Shown here: in pieces, positions 55,494-64,000 of the stretch
Numbering within the stretch: the first letter of the stretch is position 1
Layout of the letters: each line of letters starts with the position of its first letter
Origin: Deltaproteobacteria bacterium
Lineage (GTDB): Bacteria > Desulfobacterota > Desulfarculia > Adiutricales > Adiutricaceae
Assembly (NCBI GenBank): GCA_031276865.1
Contig: JAISMF010000010.1
Location: 1-64,000, forward strand
DNA: 64,000 nt
Direction: 5' to 3'
Position numbers and translations under genes: made by a program
The notes under the pieces: model-generated
What the model was told of the DNA's origin: nothing
Database searches by the model: none
Seen by the model: the letters and a program-made list of their open reading frames with translations, nothing else

Positions 55494-55904
55494 TCAATCG
55501 TCCAGGTATATTTCCATATTGATTTTCAACCATTTGTTCTTAAGCTCGCTATTTTGAACTTTTCCGTAAATCAATTTACCCGCGTCCATTAGTCGGGCCA
55601 GAAGCTCGTTTTTATCTCTCGGCACGTACCCAACTTTGACGTTGTCGGAATCTTTGATTATTATCGCGAACTCGTCATGGGGATTGTTTTTTTCCAGAAA
55701 AAAATTAAGCCTGTAGCCTTTTTTGAGTTTCGCCTCCAAGGACTTCAGATCGGTTTTTAGATGCGTCGTTCCGGCGACATGAGTTTCCATGAGGAATATC
55801 GTTTTCTCGAACGGAGATTTAATCGCGGGAGCGCCGGGAGTGTGCAGAAGAGTGGTCAGCTCTTCATTGTTTAGTTTTACTATGTCAGTTATTTTTTCGG
55901 ACAT
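55494..55904 (-). CDS. Stand-alone HIRAN-domain protein
   Basis: A 136-residue protein. A HIRAN domain covers residues about 35-125: GTTHLKTDLKSLEAKLKKGY, then LNFFLEKNNPHDEFAIIIKD and VGYVPRDKNELLARLMDAGK. The K/NNPHDEFAI and VGYVPR blocks are the domain's core. HIRAN recognises 3' DNA ends in HLTF/Rad5; free-standing bacterial versions are predicted to sense DNA damage or stalled forks. The start is taken at ATG 55904 because AGGTG lies about 6 nt upstream; an in-frame GTG at 55913 lacks such a site. The gene overlaps the end of the upstream J-domain gene by 20 bp, implying translational coupling. Confidence 0.82.
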   Translation of the reverse strand: MSEKITDIVKLNNEELTTLLHTPGAPAIKSPFEKTIFLMETHVAGTTHLKTDLKSLEAKLKKGYRLNFFLEKNNPHDEFAIIIKDSDNVKVGYVPRDKNELLARLMDAGKLIYGKVQNSELKNKWLKINMEIYLDD

Positions 55905-56733
55905 CGTCGACACCTAAAAGATTTTCAAATTTCCGTTTGTAGTATATCACCTCTTTTTTCTTATTTTCTATTCTGGCTTTGAGTTTTTTTTTCTCGTTTT
56001 TCATGGCGTTTTCATCATCCAGAAGCTCTTTTTTATTGTAGGGAAACGTTTGTTTCACGCGCAATATGTTTTCCGCCATCTTTTCCATCAATTTTCTTAA
56101 TTTCTCAATCTCTTGATAAATATTATCCGGATCGTCCACGTCCTCGATATCGTTTTTGTTTTGAATGACTACGGAGACGGCCTTAAGGGTCGTCATGTCC
56201 AGTTCTTGATAAGCTTTAACCGCCAGGTTGAATAGTTCTTTTTCCTTCGCCGTTACGTTGGGAAAAACGTCTGGATGAATTTTTTTCACTATGGAATGGT
56301 ACTCGCTCTTAATAGCGGCGTATTCGGCCGGGGATAAAGAGTCGCCCGATTCCAGGTCGAAGGACTCTTTGACGAAAGCGTTCAGATCCTCTATTTTTTT
56401 AGCGTAGCTTTCGAACTCGTCGTTTACCACGGCGTCGACCTCGTCAAGCGATACGTCCAACCCGGCGTTTATTTTAGCCTGTATCAGCTCCGCTTTCCGT
56501 TTGTACATCCCGGCTATCATGTCCAGCTGGAAGAGTTCGCACTCCATGATGCCGAGTTTCACCGTGTAAGACGCTTTGATGGACGGGCATATATGATAAA
56601 CCAGGCTGTCGTGCTCCAAAAGGAGGGATTCGGCCGTGTCCAACAAGTTCTGGTATTCACGGCGCAGATCGTCCACCGGGCTCTCGGGCGAGACGTTTCC
56701 GGAAAATATCGTTTCAGCCGCTTTTCGTTTCAT
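55885..56733 (-). CDS. J-domain protein with coiled coil
   Basis: A 282-residue protein. A helical N-terminal part (20-120) precedes a J-like domain with IKSEYHSIVKKIHPDVFPNV (141-160; HPD at 153-155) and KEKELFNLAVKAYQELDMTT. A C-terminal coiled coil (about 205-270, IYQEIEKLRKLMEKMAENI, ENKKKEVIYYKRKFENLL) follows. J-domain proteins stimulate DnaK-type ATPases through HPD; here a partner would be recruited through the coiled coil or N-terminal region. It overlaps the HIRAN gene by 20 bp, so the two likely function as a pair. The base composition is AT-richer than core genes, which suggests acquisition. The ATG at 56733 is used; the frame is intact. Confidence 0.8.
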   Translation of the reverse strand: MKRKAAETIFSGNVSPESPVDDLRREYQNLLDTAESLLLEHDSLVYHICPSIKASYTVKLGIMECELFQLDMIAGMYKRKAELIQAKINAGLDVSLDEVDAVVNDEFESYAKKIEDLNAFVKESFDLESGDSLSPAEYAAIKSEYHSIVKKIHPDVFPNVTAKEKELFNLAVKAYQELDMTTLKAVSVVIQNKNDIEDVDDPDNIYQEIEKLRKLMEKMAENILRVKQTFPYNKKELLDDENAMKNEKKKLKARIENKKKEVIYYKRKFENLLGVDDVRKNN

Positions 56734-57823
56734 GTAAATAATCCCGCTTTCCCTCGCCGTTAACTACCAGTCCCGCTTTTATAAAGCCCCCCCGGTTCCG
56801 TTTAAGGAGTCCGGACTATTGGGAGGCGTTTTCCGCGCCCCGCTTGTATGGAAAATTTCGACGCCATGTATGACGCGGGTGAAGATGAACGGGCCGACGC
56901 CCTCCGGCCGGGACCTTTGAAGCGCCGTCCCTCGCCCGTGTTCGTTTTTTTGCGGAACCCGGACTCTTTCGCCCACGCTTTAAAAATTCGAATCCGGTCT
57001 TGTTCACTATGCCACAAAGACCATCCGCCGGCAATATAATTTGCGCCCGGAGGATGAACGCCCCTGGTTTTATTAAACTTTTCCGTCCGGGCCAGCGGGG
57101 ATGTCACGCCGGAGCGCCCGCTCCTTTCCCCTTTCCGTTCCGCAAGCGGCGGGCGGTCTTCCATCTTCGCCAACTGATTCTTGTGGGGAGCGGAAAGATC
57201 GCCAAACGCGGGATCTGGAAGGGACACTTGTTTTGACTTTCAGACTTGTTTGTAACTTATAGTTATTTTTTCTTTTTATTATATTTTAATTCTTAATTAT
57301 ACATTTTTAACATTTATTTTACTATTTTAGTATTTTAGATTTGTTTATTATTCGATACAAATCGTATTTTTATTTTTTCATTTATTGCGTAGTAATTATA
57401 TATCATATTTTTAAGTATAATTTATATGATGACACATTTTAAATACACCATTTTTTATACTCTATAAGGAGCGCTCAACCGCTGGAAAAGCGCTGGAAAC
57501 TTACTTCGGAATTGCGGGGGCTCCCTAAAAATAGATTCTTTTACCGAATTAGCCGCTATATATATTGGACGGCTTGCTATTTAGTTTCCATTTATCATTA
57601 TAATCCCTATCCGCGTCCCGATTCGCCGTCTTCGCCTTCATTATTATAGATGCGCCGGATGCGAGCTCCGGCGCCTTCGCCGTTCCACTCCTAGCGCCTC
57701 CAATTATAATTTCATCTTTACCCCGCTTTTCTTCCCGGCCTCTTACGGTTAAAATACCCCTTTCATCCCCCCCCGTCCCCAAGTTGGGATTCTCGTTTTT
57801 CCGACCCCTTGGCCCTTTTTCTC
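56734..57823. other. Intergenic region between the HIRAN/J-domain pair and mfd
   Basis: About 1.1 kb. GC-moderate DNA at 56734-57235 contains no supported gene. An AT-rich block follows (57240-57470). A minus-strand open frame at 57549-57782 has a protein-like segment (AKAPELASGASIIMKAKTAN) but no start context or known motif. Confidence 0.4.
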
Positions 57824-60800
57824 ATGATTTCTTACAGCGGACAGATAGAAGACATCCTCCCCGGCGAAACCGAAACCGTGAACCTCTGGGGCCTCTCGCT
57901 ACCGGCTTTGGCCTTTCAGCTCTCCAGGCTGTTGCGGGGCCCTTTGGGCGGCCGGAAGCTTCTTCTGCTCTTCCCCACGGCCTTGGAGGCGGAGGAGTTC
58001 AAGGGGGATCTGGAGTATTTCTGGCCCGGGGGCGACGTGACCTTGCTCCCCGGCGCGGACCGCAGCCCCTTCTTAAACAAGTTTTCCGGCGCGGCCGTCA
58101 TGGGGGAGAGGCTTCTCGCCGCCTCGAAACTCCTAGGCGAGGCTCCGGCGGCGGTGGTGGGGGCGGTTTCCAGCCTGTTGAGGAAGTTTCCCGGGGCCGG
58201 AACCTTGAAGGGCCGTTCGGTCGAAATAGAGGCGGGAAGCGCTCTGGATTTCGAGGGCTTCACGGCCATGTTGGAGGAGTACGGCTACAGCCGGGTGAAC
58301 ATGGTGGAGAACCACGGGGAATACTCGGTGCGGGGCGGCATCGTGGATCTGTTTCCGGTGGGCCTCAAAAGACCCGTCCGGATGGAGTTCTTCGGCGACT
58401 ACGTGGACAATTTGCGCCACTTCCTGGTGGAGGACCAGCGCTCGGCCGGAAAGATCGCCTCCGTCAAGGTGGCGCCCCTGTCGGCGGCGCCGGCCGGCGG
58501 GAAGGGCGCCCGGGAGGCGGCGGAGGCCTTGGAGGAGCTCGCCAGGGAGAAGGGCTGGATGCGGCTTTTGTGGGAGCCGGTTAAAACCAGGCTTCTTTCC
58601 GGCGGGGATTTTTCCGACTTCGAGAACTGGTCGCCATTGGTGCGGGACAATCTGACCGATTTCAAAAGCTTTTTAAAAGGCTCCGGCACAGCCGTCGTCC
58701 TCTACGAGCCGGGGAGGCTCAAACAGGCCCTGGAGGCCTCGCGGCTCGCTTTGGAAAACCACTTCGCCCGCCTGGAGCGGGAAGAAAGGCCGCACCTCCC
58801 CCTAGACGCCCTCTACGAGGACCCCGAGTCTCTTTTTCAAGGCCTCTTGGAGTCCGCGGACGGACTGGCGACGGTCCGCTCCCTGAGGCTCGCGGAGGAG
58901 GTGGCGGGCGCCGGGGAGCCGGGAAAAAACGTCGCCTTTAAAATGGAGTCCACGGCGGATCTCCGAGACGGCTTCAAGACCCCGGGCATGAAGACGGGCT
59001 TCCTCCTCCCCCTGGTGGGGCGGGTGCGCTCCCTTTTGGGACGGGGCTTCAAAGTGAATTTGGTTCTGCGCAACCGGGAGCAGACCGAAAGGCTCGCCGA
59101 GCTCCTTTCCGGCTACGATCTCTCGCCGGTCAGGGCCCCGGTGGCCCTGCGCTTCCCCAAGCCCCGGGAGGGGGGGCGCGGCGGGCGCCCCTTCAAGGCT
59201 CGGCCGGAGGCCGAGCTTCTTTTCAGCCTGGGCGAGCTCTCGGAGGGCTTCGTCTCGCCGGAGGACCTCGAGGCCTACATAGCCGAGGAGGAAATCTTCG
59301 GCTCCAAGCGCCGGACGCGCCAGAGGGCTTCCGAAGAGATAAGGAGCCTCTCGGGGGGCCTGAGCCTGAGGGATCTCTCCCCCGGGGACTACGTGGTGCA
59401 CACTGACTACGGCATCGGGCAGTATAGGGGCCTTGAAACCAAGACCATGTCCACCGGCTACCAGGGCGAGTTTTTGGCCATAGCCTACAAGGGCGGGGAC
59501 ATGCTCTACGTCCCCGTGGAGACCTTCGGGCTGGTGACCAAGTACGTGGGGGCGACGGATCGGCCCCCGGCCTTGGACCGCCTGGGCTCGGCCAGCTGGG
59601 AGAGGCTCAAGGCCAAAATCAAGGAGGATATCCGCGCCCAGGCCGAGGAGCTTTTGGAGCTCTACGCCCGGCGCCAGCTGGCGCCGGGCTTCGCCTATTC
59701 CCCGCGGGACATGGATTATCGGGAGTTCGAGAACGCCTTCCCCTACGAGGAGACTCCGGATCAGACCAAGGCCGTGGAGGAGGTTTTGAAGGATCTGGGA
59801 AAAAGCCACCCCATGGACCGCCTGGTCTGCGGCGACGTGGGCTTCGGAAAGACCGAGGTGGCCATCCGGGCGGCCTATAGGGTGGTGTCCGACGGAAAGC
59901 AGGCGGCGGTCCTGGTTCCCACCACCATTTTGGCCGAGCAGCACGAGCGCACCTTTAAAGAGAGGTTCAAGGACTGGCCCGTCACGGTGGAGTCGGTTTC
60001 CCGGCTGAAAAAACCCGCCGAGCAGAAGAAAATCCTGGAGGATCTCGCGGCCGGCGGCCTGGACATCGTCATCGGCACCCACAGGATCCTGCAAGGCGAC
60101 GTGAAGTTTCGGGATTTGGGGCTTTTAATCATAGACGAGGAGCACCGCTTCGGGGTGGCGCATAAGGAGAAGCTGAAAAAAGTCAAAGCCGGGGTGGACG
60201 TTTTAAGCATGAGCGCCACCCCCATCCCGCGGAGCCTTTCCATGTCCATGAGCGGCATCCGGGACCTCTCCCTCATCCGCACCCCTCCGGTGGACCGCCT
60301 CTCCATCAAGACCATGGTCGTCAAATGCGACGACCAGGTGATTTCCGAGGCCGTGGAAAGGGAGCTCGCCCGCGACGGACAAGTGTATTTAGTGCACAAC
60401 CGGGTGCGGGACATCCACCTCTGGGTGAGGCGCCTCGAGGAGCTTCTCCCGCTGGTGCGCTTCGGCGTGGGTCACGGGCAGCTCAATTCAAGGGAATTGG
60501 AGGACGCGGTCTTGAAATTCTGGCGCAAGGAGATCGACGTCTGGATAACCACCACCATCGTGGAGTCGGGTTTGGATTTTCCCGCCGCCAACACCATAAT
60601 AATAGATCGGGCCGACCGCTTCGGTCTGGCCCAGCTCTACCAGCTGCGGGGCCGGGTGGGCCGGGGCCGGGAGCAGGCCTACTGCTACTTGATGGTGGAC
60701 GACCCCGACACCTTGACCATGAACGCCAAAAAACGCCTCCAGGCCATTATGGACAACGGCGACTTGGGAAGCGGCTACCAGGTGGCCCTGCACGATCTGC

Positions 60801-61387
60801 AAATTAGGGGGAGCGGAAACGTCCTAGGCGTCGCCCAGTCCGGCGCGGCTTCCCTGGTGGGCTACGAGCTCTACAACCAGCTGGTGGAGCAGACGGTGAG
60901 CCGGCTCAAAGACGAGCCCATCCCGGAGACCTACGAGCCGGAGATCGTCTTGGGCGTTCCGGCCTTTCTGCCGGAAAGCTACGCCCCGGACACCAACTCC
61001 AGGATCATCCTCTACCGCCGTCTCTCCCGGGCGGAGACTTTGAAAGAGATCCGGGACATCGAAAAAGAGCTTCTGGACCGTTTCGGAAAACCCCCTTCCG
61101 AGGCCGCCAACCTTTTGGAGCTGGCCCGGGTGAAGATTTTGGCCCGGGCCGTGCGGGCGGCCCGGGTGGAGTGCTCGCCTGGCGGCGTCACCCTGGCCTT
61201 CTTCACCGATCAAAGGGGCGCCGGGGACGGGGTGCTCCAAAAGATAGTCTCCCTCGCGGGCGACCCCCGCCGGGGCCTGAGCCTCAGCCCCAAAGGGGAG
61301 CTCTTCCTGCCCTGGGCCAGTCTCAACAAGTCTTTGGGCGAAATCGAGGCCGTCCAGTCCCTGTTGAAGTTCCTCGCCAAACCCTGA
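57824..61387 (+). CDS. mfd: Transcription-repair coupling factor
   Basis: A 1187-residue ATP-dependent translocase that removes stalled RNA polymerase and recruits UvrA. The N-terminal UvrB-like part (about 1-340) has the RVNMVENHGEYSVRGGIVDL signature. The RNAP-interacting domain follows (about 525-590, GDYVVHTDYGIGQYRGL). The helicase core has Walker A CGDVGFGKTE (near 669) and the DEEH box (near 771), then motifs IV-VI including GRVGRGREQAYCYL. The C-terminal TRCF domain is present. The ATG at 57824 is chosen (MISYSGQIEDILPG); an in-frame TTG 15 nt upstream is less likely. A SurA/PpiC-like gene follows after a pyrimidine tract. Confidence 0.97.
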   Translation: MISYSGQIEDILPGETETVNLWGLSLPALAFQLSRLLRGPLGGRKLLLLFPTALEAEEFKGDLEYFWPGGDVTLLPGADRSPFLNKFSGAAVMGERLLAASKLLGEAPAAVVGAVSSLLRKFPGAGTLKGRSVEIEAGSALDFEGFTAMLEEYGYSRVNMVENHGEYSVRGGIVDLFPVGLKRPVRMEFFGDYVDNLRHFLVEDQRSAGKIASVKVAPLSAAPAGGKGAREAAEALEELAREKGWMRLLWEPVKTRLLSGGDFSDFENWSPLVRDNLTDFKSFLKGSGTAVVLYEPGRLKQALEASRLALENHFARLEREERPHLPLDALYEDPESLFQGLLESADGLATVRSLRLAEEVAGAGEPGKNVAFKMESTADLRDGFKTPGMKTGFLLPLVGRVRSLLGRGFKVNLVLRNREQTERLAELLSGYDLSPVRAPVALRFPKPREGGRGGRPFKARPEAELLFSLGELSEGFVSPEDLEAYIAEEEIFGSKRRTRQRASEEIRSLSGGLSLRDLSPGDYVVHTDYGIGQYRGLETKTMSTGYQGEFLAIAYKGGDMLYVPVETFGLVTKYVGATDRPPALDRLGSASWERLKAKIKEDIRAQAEELLELYARRQLAPGFAYSPRDMDYREFENAFPYEETPDQTKAVEEVLKDLGKSHPMDRLVCGDVGFGKTEVAIRAAYRVVSDGKQAAVLVPTTILAEQHERTFKERFKDWPVTVESVSRLKKPAEQKKILEDLAAGGLDIVIGTHRILQGDVKFRDLGLLIIDEEHRFGVAHKEKLKKVKAGVDVLSMSATPIPRSLSMSMSGIRDLSLIRTPPVDRLSIKTMVVKCDDQVISEAVERELARDGQVYLVHNRVRDIHLWVRRLEELLPLVRFGVGHGQLNSRELEDAVLKFWRKEIDVWITTTIVESGLDFPAANTIIIDRADRFGLAQLYQLRGRVGRGREQAYCYLMVDDPDTLTMNAKKRLQAIMDNGDLGSGYQVALHDLQIRGSGNVLGVAQSGAASLVGYELYNQLVEQTVSRLKDEPIPETYEPEIVLGVPAFLPESYAPDTNSRIILYRRLSRAETLKEIRDIEKELLDRFGKPPSEAANLLELARVKILARAVRAARVECSPGGVTLAFFTDQRGAGDGVLQKIVSLAGDPRRGLSLSPKGELFLPWASLNKSLGEIEAVQSLLKFLAKP

Positions 61388-61431
61388 ACCCCCCGCCTCC
61401 CTTTCCCCTTTCCGGATCCGGCGTGCGGGAT

Positions 61432-61620
61432 CCTTTCTTCTTTCCCATTTTTTGATTTTCCTTCTTTTCTATTTTTTATTTTCCTTCTTTCCTTCTTCTT
61501 TTTCCCTTTTTCTTTCTTCCTTTTCCCTTTTTTCTTTTTTTTTTCTTTTCCTTATCCTTATCCTTATCCTTATCCTTTTCCCTTTTCCCTTTTCCTCCCT
61601 TCTTTCAATCTTTCCATCCC
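61432..61620 (+). repeat. Polypyrimidine tract
   Basis: About 190 bp of nearly pure T/C on the plus strand, with four CCTTAT hexamers (about 61550-61575) followed by three TTTTCCC units. It separates mfd from the downstream gene and has no coding signal. Similar in kind to the polypurine tract at 12721-12924. Confidence 0.8.
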
Positions 61621-61664
61621 CGCCCGCCCTCCGGGCGGGCGGGGCTTAGGCCTCCCGAACCCTT

Positions 61665-62666
61665 ATGAAGCTTCTAGGATCCCTGGTCATCGCAGTTCTC
61701 GTCGTCCTGGCCGCGGCGGCCGCCCTCAAACTGGGGGGTCGCTACGTGGAGGAGCGCCATGGAAAGAGGCTGTGGGATCCGGAGATTCTGGCCCTGGTGA
61801 ACGGAAGGCCCGTGAAAGCCTCGTCGCTGGACAGGCTGTTGAAGCTGGGCTTCTATCCGCCCATAAGCCTTCCGGAGGACCCCGCCGGGGGGGTGGACCC
61901 CAGAAGGCTGTTGGACGCGTTAATAGAAGAGGAGCTGGTTTTGCAGGCCGCGGAAAGGGAGGGGATAGAGCCGGGGGAAAAAGAAATCGAGGAATACCTG
62001 GCCGACCTCCTTCCCGGCCGGCGCTGCGCCGGCCGGGAAGGGGACTGCCCGGCCCCCCAGGGGGAGGATCTGGAGTATTTCCGCCGGGCGGCCAGGACCC
62101 GCCTGATTTTAAACGAGACGGCCCGCCGGACGGCGCTACGCCTTGGAAGACGCGCCGGAAGCGAGTGGACGGCCTTCCAGCGGGAGTGGACCCGGCGCCA
62201 CGCCGGTCCCCGGGTCTACGAGGCCCGGGCGCTTTTAGCCGAAAAAAGCCCCCGGGTCAAAGACATTTTGGAAAAGAACTTGAGTTCCAAAGGCGGTCTC
62301 GCCCATCTGGAGGCGAAACTCCGGGAAAACGGCGTGCCCTTCGTGGTCTCGGACGCGGTCTTTCTGGACCCCTCCCAGCCTTCCGCGGCTAAGCTTTTCC
62401 CCGGGATAAACCTGGCCGAGGCCCTACGCGAGGCCGCGTCGGCCCCCGGGGGGCTTTCCCGGGTGCTCCCTTTGGAGGAGAGCTGGGGGGTTTTGGAGGT
62501 GGCGCGGCCAGTTCCCAAGCCGGCTCCGGAGGAGATGATCCGGGCCGCCCGCCGGGGCTACGAGAGCATGGTTTCCGATCGGGCCTTTCGGGAATACATG
62601 GACGAACTCAAAAGGGAGGCCGCGATCGAGATAAACCCCTCCTTTCCCTATCCCCCGGGCGGTTGA
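61665..62666 (+). CDS. SurA/PpiC-like periplasmic chaperone or peptidyl-prolyl isomerase
   Basis: A 333-residue protein. An N-terminal membrane anchor or signal (about 4-24, LLGSLVIAVLVVLAAAAALK) precedes a SurA-N-type helical domain (residues 35-170: ILALVNGRPVKASSLDRLLK, LLDALIEEELVLQAAEREGI, the typical linker of this group). The C-terminal part (about 185-330) occupies the position of the rotamase domain but is divergent. Proteins with this layout usually follow mfd in deltaproteobacteria, so synteny supports the assignment. Probable role: folding of envelope proteins. Whether it has isomerase activity is unclear. A strong GC hairpin lies 11 nt after the stop. Confidence 0.82.
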   Translation: MKLLGSLVIAVLVVLAAAAALKLGGRYVEERHGKRLWDPEILALVNGRPVKASSLDRLLKLGFYPPISLPEDPAGGVDPRRLLDALIEEELVLQAAEREGIEPGEKEIEEYLADLLPGRRCAGREGDCPAPQGEDLEYFRRAARTRLILNETARRTALRLGRRAGSEWTAFQREWTRRHAGPRVYEARALLAEKSPRVKDILEKNLSSKGGLAHLEAKLRENGVPFVVSDAVFLDPSQPSAAKLFPGINLAEALREAASAPGGLSRVLPLEESWGVLEVARPVPKPAPEEMIRAARRGYESMVSDRAFREYMDELKREAAIEINPSFPYPPGG

Positions 62667-62677
62667 ATAAGAGAGGG

Positions 62678-62722
62678 GGGGGGCGGGGCGGCGCCCCGCC
62701 CCCCCTTCGAGGGAGAGTTTTT
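62678..62722 (+). terminator. Terminator after the SurA/PpiC-like gene
   Basis: A 12-bp all-GC stem (GGGGGGCGGGGC with its complement, GGC loop) begins 11 nt after the stop. A T7 run ends at about 62723, some 16 nt past the stem. It probably ends the mfd-chaperone transcript. Confidence 0.75.
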
Positions 62723-63142
62723 TTAGCGGCTCCGGCGCATTTTTTCCGGGCCTTCGGGCTTTTTTCCCTAGGCTTCGGGCCTTTTTTTTCCTTACTTTAG
62801 GCCTTTTTTTCCCAATAGGCGGGGAGGCGTCCCGGCCGAAAAGTAATGTTTGACTTTTTCGGGCCGCAAAGAATAAAATTTTTTCAATTCGACAAGAGGA
62901 AGCGCGGGTTTCGGGTTCGCTTAGGCGAAACCCGGACGGGGCGGAAAAGCCGACCGGGGGAAGGACCCTTTCCGGCCGGCGCGGGGGGCCCGGGGCCCCG
63001 CCTAACCTTTTTCCGCTTCGGGGTAAGCCGTCTCCGGAGGCTTTTTTTCAAGCCTCCGGAGTAGACGGAAGCCCATTACGCGTCATTCTCGGAAAGACAA
63101 GCGTCCCTAGACTGCGCCCGCCGTGGGCCGCCGCGAGACACT
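62723..63142. other. Intergenic region upstream of folE2
   Basis: About 420 bp with repeated CCTTCGGGC/TTTTTTC-like pieces (62740-62810), no gene and one strong hairpin in the folE2 leader (63029-63065, separate entry). Confidence 0.5.
63029..63065 (+). promoter_or_regulatory. Stable hairpin in the folE2 leader
   Basis: A 12-bp perfect stem (CTCCGGAGGCTT with its complement AAGCCTCCGGAG), extended by GT/AC pairs, surrounds a 6-nt T-rich loop. It lies 78 nt upstream of the folE2 start. No T-run follows, so it is not a classic terminator. It does not match any folate or zinc riboswitch that I know. Confidence 0.4.
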
Positions 63143-64000
63143 ATGTTCGACAACCCCTCCAGCAATAACGGAGACTCCATAGTCGACGTCCAGATGAGGA
63201 CCGACGAGCGCCGCCTCAAGATCGACCAGGTGGGGGTCAAGAAGATCCGCTACCCCATCGACGTCAAGGACCGCGAGAACGGCTCCCAGCGCACCGTGGC
63301 CTCGGTCAACATGTACGTGGACCTCCCCCACAACCACAAGGGGACGCATATGTCCCGCTTCATCGAGATCCTGGCCCAGCACCGCAACAGCATCTCCACC
63401 ACCACCATACCCTCCATTCTCGCGGACATGAAGGACCGGCTCCGGGCCAAGAGCGCCCATTTGGAGCTCACCTTTCCCTTCTTCATCTCCAAGTCCGCTC
63501 CGGTGACCGGAGCGGTGGCCTTGATGGAGTACGGCTGCGTCTTGACGGGCAGCCAGGGGGAGGACGACGTGGCGGATCTGACGGTCTCCGTCATCGTTCC
63601 GGTCACCACGCTCTGCCCCTGCTCCAAGGAGATCTCCAGCTACGGCGCCCACAACCAGCGGGGGCTGGTGACGGTGACCGTGCGCTACGCCCACTTCTTC
63701 TGGATGGAGGATCTGATCCGCCTGGTGGAAAGCTCGGCCTCCTCCGGGGTGTACTCGCTTTTAAAAAGGACGGACGAGAAGTTCGTGACCGAGACGGCCT
63801 ACGAGAATCCCCGCTTCGTGGAGGACGTGGTGCGGGAGGTGGCCGTGCGCCTCAAGGCCGACTCCAACTTCACCTGGTTCTCGGTCGCGGCCGAGAACTT
63901 CGAGTCCATCCACAACCACAGCGCCTACGCCTTTCTGGAGTACACCCGCCCCCGGGAGGGGGAGGAGGATGAGATGGAAATTCCTCCGGAGAAGAGCGGC
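63143..64000 (+). CDS. folE2: GTP cyclohydrolase FolE2 (type IB), 3' end cut by window edge
   Basis: A 286-codon frame that starts at ATG 63143 and runs to the right edge without a stop; most of the protein is present. FolE2 converts GTP to 7,8-dihydroneopterin triphosphate, the first step of folate (and queuosine-precursor) synthesis, and replaces FolE under zinc limitation in many bacteria. Recognisable blocks: QVGVKKIRYPIDVKD (29-43), NMYVDLPHNHKGTHMSRFIE (56-75), VTTLCPCSKEISSYGAHNQR (154-173, with C158/C160) and NFESIHNHSAYAF. The catalytic cysteine and metal-ligand residues are in place. It belongs to the T-fold superfamily. The last residues extend an acidic tail (EEDEMEIPPEKSG) and the stop is outside the window. 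Confidence 0.95.
   Translation, partial: MFDNPSSNNGDSIVDVQMRTDERRLKIDQVGVKKIRYPIDVKDRENGSQRTVASVNMYVDLPHNHKGTHMSRFIEILAQHRNSISTTTIPSILADMKDRLRAKSAHLELTFPFFISKSAPVTGAVALMEYGCVLTGSQGEDDVADLTVSVIVPVTTLCPCSKEISSYGAHNQRGLVTVTVRYAHFFWMEDLIRLVESSASSGVYSLLKRTDEKFVTETAYENPRFVEDVVREVAVRLKADSNFTWFSVAAENFESIHNHSAYAFLEYTRPREGEEDEMEIPPEKSG

Overview
The window comes from a GC-rich bacterium in which AT-rich islands, decayed transposons and tandem repeats separate well-packed GC-rich genes. The gene set fits a deltaproteobacterial (Desulfobacterota-type) anaerobe: TrmFO, TypA, a DUF1844 protein, GlgA beside a GH57/DUF3536 protein, paired PilT-type ATPases, and mfd followed by a SurA/PpiC-like chaperone. Rpn-type nucleases and the AAA-ATPase/PD-(D/E)XK family protein are typical of gut-associated anaerobes. 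The lineage is an inference from gene content; no rRNA or tRNA gene was seen.

Layout. 1-7.7 kb is accessory: an Rpn-family nuclease cut by the left edge, a second Rpn relic, one copy of a 96-bp palindromic repeat, a metallophosphoesterase, a broken IS630-type transposase, a group II intron reverse-transcriptase relic and a roughly 334-bp element with 34-bp terminal inverted repeats. 7.9-12.6 kb has katA, a TPR lipoprotein and trmFO. 13-19.6 kb is sparse: a small CxxC protein, a Gly/Ser-repeat lipoprotein, two pseudogenes (one IS5-like) and the AAA/PD-(D/E)XK protein. 19.6-29.7 kb is largely housekeeping: typA behind a structured leader, a DUF2726 membrane protein, a DUF1844 protein, an HtrA protease and an OPT transporter. 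30.2-36.3 kb (minus strand) has an internally duplicated Sel1-repeat protein and the alpha-glucan pair GH57/DUF3536 and glgA. 37.7-43.4 kb has glnS, pilT, a second PilT/PilU-type ATPase and a zinc-ribbon protein with a degenerate receiver domain.

43.9-51.4 kb holds a complete type I Wadjet (jetABCD) anti-plasmid system: kleisin, KITE, SMC ATPase and Toprim-type nuclease, with unusual acidic extensions on JetB. The second copy of the 96-bp repeat lies 174 bp after jetD. 52-57.8 kb has an exported protein of unknown function, ahcY, and an overlapping pair encoding a stand-alone HIRAN protein and a J-domain/coiled-coil protein. 57.8-64 kb has mfd, a SurA/PpiC-like protein and folE2, which runs off the right edge.

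Three observations stand out beyond the named genes. The Rpn gene has a strong internal ribosome binding site and start that would yield its C-terminal domain alone, the architecture of the intragenic-antitoxin Rpn defence genes. The HIRAN/J-domain pair looks like an uncharacterised two-gene unit. Tandem repeats of exactly 18 bp recur at four separate loci, two coding and two intergenic, beside arrays with 9-, 12- and 20-bp periods.
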